Source of the DNA: CAIQQQ01 sp037445025 | Lineage (GTDB): Bacteria; Pseudomonadota; Alphaproteobacteria; Acetobacterales; Acetobacteraceae | Assembly (NCBI GenBank): GCA_037445025.1 | Contig: JBBILI010000023.1 | Coordinates: forward strand, 15,044 to 79,043 | DNA: 64,000 bases | Direction of reading: 5' to 3' | Part shown: in pieces, positions 59,753 to 64,000 of the stretch | Numbering within the stretch: position 1 is the first letter of the stretch | Layout: every line of letters begins with the position of its first letter | Notes under the pieces: model-generated | The model's input: only the letters and a program-made list of their open reading frames with translations | What the model was told of the DNA's origin: nothing | The model's database searches: none | Translations under genes and position numbers: made by a program

Positions 59753-60654
59753 AGACCTTTGGCATTCCCCTGCTGGTGGCAGCCCTGCTGGCGCTGCTGC
59801 CGTTTGGCGTCTCCGGCTATGTGCTGGGGCTGCTGACGCTGGCCTATTATTTCGGCGTGTTCGCCATGAGCTGGGATCTGCTGTTCGGCTTCGCCGGCGA
59901 GGTGAATTTCGGCCCAAGCTTCCTCATCGGCATCGGCGCCTACACGGCGGCGATGCTGAACCATTACGAGGGGCTGCCGATCTGGCTGTGCGTGATCTGC
60001 GGCGCGCTGATGGCCGTGCTCGGCGGGGTGCTGCTGGCGGTACCGGCGCTGCGGTTGAGCGGGCCGTATTTCGGGCTGGTGACGCTGGTGGCGGTGCTGC
60101 TGCTGCAGAACGCCATCGTGCTGTTCGCGGGCCTCACCGGCGGCGAGATCGGGCTCGACATCCCCGACATCCTCTCCATCGATGACGGCACCAACTACTG
60201 GATCGCGCTTGGGTTCATGACGATCAGCGGCATGATCCTGTTCGGCCTGTCGCGCTCCTCGGTGGGGTTGATCCTGCAGGCGAGCGGGCAGGATGCGATC
60301 CAGGCGGCGGCGCTGGGCTTCAACGTCACCAAGCACAAGCTGGCGGCGTTCTGTGTGAGCGCGCTGTTCTCGGGCCTCGCCGGTGCGATGCTGATCTTCT
60401 ACATGGGCACGGCTTCGCCGGGCACGGTGGTCGATATCAGCGTGGGCGTGCAGGTGATCATCGCGGCCGTGCTGGGCGGCAGGCGAACCATTCTGGGGGC
60501 GGCGCTGGGGGCGATCTTTCTGATCGTGGCCGGCGAGATCCTGCGTCCGCTCGGTGAACTGTCCACCTTCGTTGTTTCGGCGGTGGCGCTGGTTGTCATT
60601 CTGTTCTTCCCCGGTGGCTTTCTCGGCACCGCTTTGCATCGCGGAGATCGCTGA
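59749..60654 (+). CDS. ABC permease, LivM type
   Basis: 301 residues, membrane spans throughout, family BPD_transp_2. The signature FGFAGEVNFGPSFLIGIGAY is LivM-like. Partner of the preceding LivH-type permease. Start ATG 59749 overlaps its stop; its own stop overlaps the next ATG (TGATG). Confidence 0.93.
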   Translation: MKTFGIPLLVAALLALLPFGVSGYVLGLLTLAYYFGVFAMSWDLLFGFAGEVNFGPSFLIGIGAYTAAMLNHYEGLPIWLCVICGALMAVLGGVLLAVPALRLSGPYFGLVTLVAVLLLQNAIVLFAGLTGGEIGLDIPDILSIDDGTNYWIALGFMTISGMILFGLSRSSVGLILQASGQDAIQAAALGFNVTKHKLAAFCVSALFSGLAGAMLIFYMGTASPGTVVDISVGVQVIIAAVLGGRRTILGAALGAIFLIVAGEILRPLGELSTFVVSAVALVVILFFPGGFLGTALHRGDR

Positions 60655-62117
60655 TGGCACCGCTTCTCGAGGTGTCCGGCCTCACCAAGCGCTTCGGCGG
60701 CCTGGTGGCGGTGAAGGACATGCATTTCACCATCAACCCCGGCGAGATCCTCGGCCTGATCGGGCCCAACGGCTCGGGCAAGTCCACCGTGATGAAGCTG
60801 ATCATGGGCATCGAGCGGCCGAATGCCGGCGTGGTGAAGCTCGACGGCACCGATGTCGCGGGCTGGCCGAGCCACCGCATCGCCCGCCAGGGCGTGGGCA
60901 TCGTGTTCCAGCACTCGCGGCCGCTGCACCGGCAGACCGTGCTGGAGAACATCAAGCTCGCGCTGCTGCCGGACAGCCTGACCCAGCTGATCGCCGGCCG
61001 GCACATCGACGACCGCGCCCGCGCCATCGCCGAGCGGGTCGGCCTCGGCCACGTGCTGCAGCGACGCCCCGGCACGCTGCCGTTTGCCGATCTGCGGCGG
61101 CTGGAGCTGGCACGTGCGATCGCGCGTAACCCGAAGGTGGTGCTGGTCGATGAGCCGTTCGCCGGCCTCACCTCCGGCGAGGTGCGCGACTTCTCCGACC
61201 TCATCGCGAGCTTTCGCCAGGACGGGCATGCGGTGCTGCTGGTGGATCACAACGTCAAGGGCGTGGCAGCGCTCGTGGACCGGGTGATTGCCATGTATCT
61301 CGGCGAATACGTCGCCGGCGGCAGTGCCGAGGAGGTCATGGCCAACGAGACGGTGCGGCGGGTTTATCTCGGCGGCAAGATCGAGACGGCAGAGCGCCGC
61401 GAGCGGCCGGCGGGGGCCAACGACAAGCTGCTCGATGTGGCTGATGTGAAGGTGTTCTACGGCAAGGCGCAGGCGCTGGAAGGGGTGTCGATGCATGTCG
61501 GCGCCGGCGAGTTCGTCTCGGTGGTGGGGCTGAACGGGGCGGGCAAGACCACGCTGTTCAACGCCATCTGCGGGCTGGTGCCGAGCGAGGGGCGGGTGAG
61601 TTTCGACGGCCAGTCGCTGGCCGGGCGCACACCGGCGGTGATCGCGCGGGGCGGGATCGTGCAGTGCCCGGAGAGCCGGGAGCTGTTCGGCGAGATGTCG
61701 GTGCGCGAGAACCTCGATCTCGGCGGCCAGCATCTGGCGAAGGATGTTTCGGCGAAGCAGCTGGAATGGCTGCTGGGGCTGTTTCCCATTCTGAAATCCC
61801 GCGCGGGTCAGGCGGCGCGCACGCTGTCCGGCGGGGAGCAGCAGATGCTGGCGATCGCGCGCGCGCTGATGATGCAGCCGCGGCTGCTGATCCTCGACGA
61901 GCCGACGCTGGGCCTGGCCCCGGTGATTCTGGAGCAGCTGTCACGCGCGTTGGAGACGCTGCGCAAGACCACCGACATCACGGTTCTGCTGGGGGAGCAG
62001 AACGTCACCTTCGCGCTGCCGCATGCCGACCGGGTGTATGTGCTCGAACACGGCCGGTTCATCTGGGAGGGTGATCCACAACGTTTCGCCGTCGAAGCAG
62101 GGACCGCTTATCTGTAG
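60654..62117 (+). CDS. Fused LivG-LivF ABC ATPase
   Basis: 487 residues with two complete ATPase halves. The first (1-240) is LivG-like: Walker A GPNGSGKST, Walker B VVLVDEPFAGLT, and signature region LPFADLRRLELARAI in place of LSGGQ. The second (about 258-487) is LivF-like: Walker A GLNGAGKTT, signature LSGGEQQML and Walker B LLILDEPTLGL. LivG and LivF are normally separate proteins. One chain supplies both ATPases for the LivHM channel. It follows the permeases by TGATG. ATP hydrolysis at both sites looks intact. Confidence 0.92.
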   Translation: MAPLLEVSGLTKRFGGLVAVKDMHFTINPGEILGLIGPNGSGKSTVMKLIMGIERPNAGVVKLDGTDVAGWPSHRIARQGVGIVFQHSRPLHRQTVLENIKLALLPDSLTQLIAGRHIDDRARAIAERVGLGHVLQRRPGTLPFADLRRLELARAIARNPKVVLVDEPFAGLTSGEVRDFSDLIASFRQDGHAVLLVDHNVKGVAALVDRVIAMYLGEYVAGGSAEEVMANETVRRVYLGGKIETAERRERPAGANDKLLDVADVKVFYGKAQALEGVSMHVGAGEFVSVVGLNGAGKTTLFNAICGLVPSEGRVSFDGQSLAGRTPAVIARGGIVQCPESRELFGEMSVRENLDLGGQHLAKDVSAKQLEWLLGLFPILKSRAGQAARTLSGGEQQMLAIARALMMQPRLLILDEPTLGLAPVILEQLSRALETLRKTTDITVLLGEQNVTFALPHADRVYVLEHGRFIWEGDPQRFAVEAGTAYL

Positions 62118-62173
62118 CCATGCGGCGAGACTTGCCGTTACGCTCACGTCTGACGACACAAGGAGATTTCGCG

Positions 62174-63712
62174 ATGGGAACGGCAAGCTGGCGGGTTGGT
62201 CTGGCACTGGCGGCCTTGGCCGCGATGGGCTCGCAGGCCCAGGCGCAGAAATCGGCGGACACGTTGCGCGTGGTCTGGTGGGACCAGATCGCCAACGTGA
62301 ACCCTTACTACAACCAGCTTCGCGCCGGCCTTGTCGTGGCGCATCAGACGATGGACGGGCTGATCTACCGCGAGCCCACCGATTTCTCGCTCAAGCCGGC
62401 GCTGGCGACGAAGTGGGAGTATATGGACCCCACCTCCATCCGCTTCACCCTGCGCCAGGGCGTTGTGTTTCCCGACGGCAGCAAGTTCACCGCCGATGAC
62501 GTGGTCTACACCATCAATCTGGCATTGACCGACAAGCAGGTCTCGGTGCCGAGCAACTATTCCTGGATCGCCGGGATCGACAAAGTGGACGACTATACCG
62601 TTGTGCTGCATCTCAAGAAGGTGTTTCCGGCGGCGCTTGAATATCTGGCGATGGTGACGCCGATCCTGGACAAGACCTATCGCGAGAAGCTCGGCAGCGA
62701 CGCGTTCGACAAGCTGCCGATGGGTGTGGGGCCCTACACGATCACCAAGATCGACGGCGTCAACGAGATCGATCTTGTTCGCAACGAAGCCTATTACAAG
62801 GACGCGCCCAAGGCGCGTCCCGCCATCGCCAAGGTGGCGATTCATGAGGTGGCCGACGCCTCGGTCGCGCAGAACGAGATCATCGGCGGGCGGGCCGACT
62901 GGACCTGGAACGTGCTGCCCGACAACGTGCCCAAGCTGGCCGGTCTGCCGTTCCTCAAGACCGAGGCGGCGGAGACGATGCGGGTGAATTTCCTGAACCT
63001 TGACGCGGCGGGGCGGACCGACCCAAAGGGGCCGCTGACCAACCAGAAGGTGCGGCAGGCGGTCGAATACGCGATCGACCGGCAATCCATTGCCAAGAAC
63101 CTGATGCAAGGTGGCTCGCGCGTGCCGGAGGCGCCGTGCTTCCCCACCCAGTTCGGCTGCGATGCCGCGGCCGCGGTGAAGTATCCGTATGATCCCGCCA
63201 AGGCGAAGGCTTTGCTGGCCGAGGCCGGCTACCCCAACGGGTTCGACACCGAGATCGTTTCTTTCATGCTGCCGACCTTCGAGGGGGCGGTGCAGAACTA
63301 TCTCAAGGCGGTCGGCATCAACGCCAAGATCACGCATCTGCAGGTGCAGGCGGTCATTCAGCGGTCGCAGGAAGGCAAGAACCCGATCGATTTCACCAAC
63401 TGGGGCAGCTATTCGATCAACGATGTGTCGGCTTTTCTGCCGGCGTTCTACAGCGGCGCGCTGGACAGCGGGTTCAGCACCAGCGACTTCGCGCATGACC
63501 AGACGCTGACCGATCTGATCAAGGCGGCGGGTACGACCACCGATCTCGATACGCGCAAGAAGGACTATGCCGAAGCGATCCATCGGATCACCGACGAGGC
63601 CTATATGATTCCGATGTACACCGGCGTTGCGTTCTATGCGTATCGCAAGGAGGTGGCCTTCAAGCCGTGGGCTGACGAGGTGCCGCGGTTTTATCTGACG
63701 TCCTGGAAGTGA
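62174..63712 (+). CDS. ABC transporter substrate-binding protein, peptide/nickel type
   Basis: 512 residues with a signal peptide (RVGLALAALAAMGSQAQA). SBP_bac_5 family: TLRVVWWDQIANVNPYYNQL, IRFTLRQGVVFPDGSKFTADDV and QAVEYAIDRQSIAKNL. ATG 62174 has AAGGAG eight bases upstream, the best ribosome site nearby. It belongs to a different class from the Liv-type genes before it, and no peptide-type permeases follow it in the window. It may work with the DppBC-type permeases at 41287-43133 or with ones beyond the window end. Confidence 0.92.
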   Translation: MGTASWRVGLALAALAAMGSQAQAQKSADTLRVVWWDQIANVNPYYNQLRAGLVVAHQTMDGLIYREPTDFSLKPALATKWEYMDPTSIRFTLRQGVVFPDGSKFTADDVVYTINLALTDKQVSVPSNYSWIAGIDKVDDYTVVLHLKKVFPAALEYLAMVTPILDKTYREKLGSDAFDKLPMGVGPYTITKIDGVNEIDLVRNEAYYKDAPKARPAIAKVAIHEVADASVAQNEIIGGRADWTWNVLPDNVPKLAGLPFLKTEAAETMRVNFLNLDAAGRTDPKGPLTNQKVRQAVEYAIDRQSIAKNLMQGGSRVPEAPCFPTQFGCDAAAAVKYPYDPAKAKALLAEAGYPNGFDTEIVSFMLPTFEGAVQNYLKAVGINAKITHLQVQAVIQRSQEGKNPIDFTNWGSYSINDVSAFLPAFYSGALDSGFSTSDFAHDQTLTDLIKAAGTTTDLDTRKKDYAEAIHRITDEAYMIPMYTGVAFYAYRKEVAFKPWADEVPRFYLTSWK

Positions 63713-63720
63713 TCGCAGGT

Positions 63721-63766
63721 GGCGGATTGCATCCGCCCTACATCGGTAGGGCGGATGCAATCCGCC
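63721..63766. repeat. Perfect 21-bp inverted repeat beside the IS630 gene
   Basis: Arms 63721-63741 (GGCGGATTGCATCCGCCCT...) and 63746-63766 pair exactly around ATCG. It starts eight bases after the binding-protein stop. It may double as a transcript end, though there is no T-run; a small dispersed palindrome is equally possible. Confidence 0.8.
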
Positions 63767-63797
63767 TGGCCTGGTGGGTCATACCAACTCTCACTGA

Positions 63798-64000
63798 TCA
63801 GAACCGATGCGCCCAATCGCGCATGCCGATAGACATGATGCGCCAGGGCTGATCGGTGAGTTTGTTCCAAGCCTCGCAGCAATGATCGAGGATGGCGTCG
63901 TAGGTATCGAAGACTCGATTGGACAGCCAGTTGTCGCGCATGAACTGCCAGACGTTTTCGACCGGATTGAGTTCCGGGCACTTGGGCGGCAGCGGCAGGA
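63798..64000 (-). mobile_element. IS630-family transposase, 3' part (cut by window end)
   Basis: The minus-strand frame ending at 63798-63800 (TGA) reads LPPKCPELNPVENVW, FMRDNWLSNRVFDTYDAILD and MSIGMRDWAHRF, which is the conserved C-terminal part of IS630-type DDE transposases (PELNPVE with the catalytic Glu). The 5' part lies outside the window. The sequence between stop and inverted repeat includes ATACCAACTC, similar to the ATACCAACGG motifs elsewhere. Confidence 0.88.

Overview
The window is G+C-rich, densely coded bacterial chromosome. Gene order and protein families (alaS followed by a two-component pair, a chorismate mutase/hisC/tyrA run divergent from metX-metW, DUF3096 and YqhA membrane proteins, many Liv- and Dpp-type ABC transporters) fit Alphaproteobacteria. 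The recurring A/T-rich hairpin repeats between genes point, as an inference, to the family Acetobacteraceae. Most operons are tightly packed with ATGA, TGATG or GTGA stop/start overlaps.

Layout. 1-3742: 3' end of alaS, an OmpR-type response regulator and its histidine kinase, an SDR dehydrogenase and a small unknown protein. 3743-4853: a repeat-rich patch with one orphan gene bracketed by two half-copies of the dispersed repeat. 4854-9861 (minus): a translationally coupled three-gene operon of polytopic membrane protein, SH3/glycine-zipper lipoprotein and exported beta-propeller/caspase-fold protease; this is the best candidate here for an undescribed system. 10220-12562: Fe-type superoxide dismutase, an NDUFAF6-like phytoene-synthase-fold protein, and a response regulator whose receiver lacks the phospho-acceptor Asp.

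12834-31113 is a surface-glycan island: several glycosyltransferases (two very large multi-domain ones), a methyltransferase, a CatB-like acetyltransferase, a Gly/Ser/Thr-rich repeat surface protein, and gmd-rmd for GDP-D-rhamnose. 31119-31897 holds an ABC-binding-protein remnant, a DUF3096 peptide, tRNA-Thr(GGT) and a short basic protein. 31981-36723 is amino-acid biosynthesis (tyrA, hisC, chorismate mutase; metX, metW). 36827-49434 carries a serine beta-lactamase-like hydrolase, an amidase/peptide-ABC operon without ATPases, a class A PBP, a trypsin-like protease, a D-2-hydroxyacid dehydrogenase, tRNA-Leu(TAA), a DapA-family lyase and a flavin monooxygenase.

49518-63712 holds YqhA and then a catabolic cluster: aldehyde dehydrogenase divergent from enolase-superfamily enzyme, HIBADH-like dehydrogenase, FAD/GcvT demethylating dehydrogenase and Rieske oxygenase. 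A Liv-type ABC transporter with a fused LivG-LivF ATPase and an extra peptide-type binding protein follow. Together they look like uptake and oxidative breakdown of an N-methylated compound. The window ends in the 3' part of an IS630-family transposase.

Ten copies or half-copies of one bipartite hairpin repeat lie between genes throughout. Some sit at convergent gene ends, some inside operons, and some provide stop codons and C-termini.
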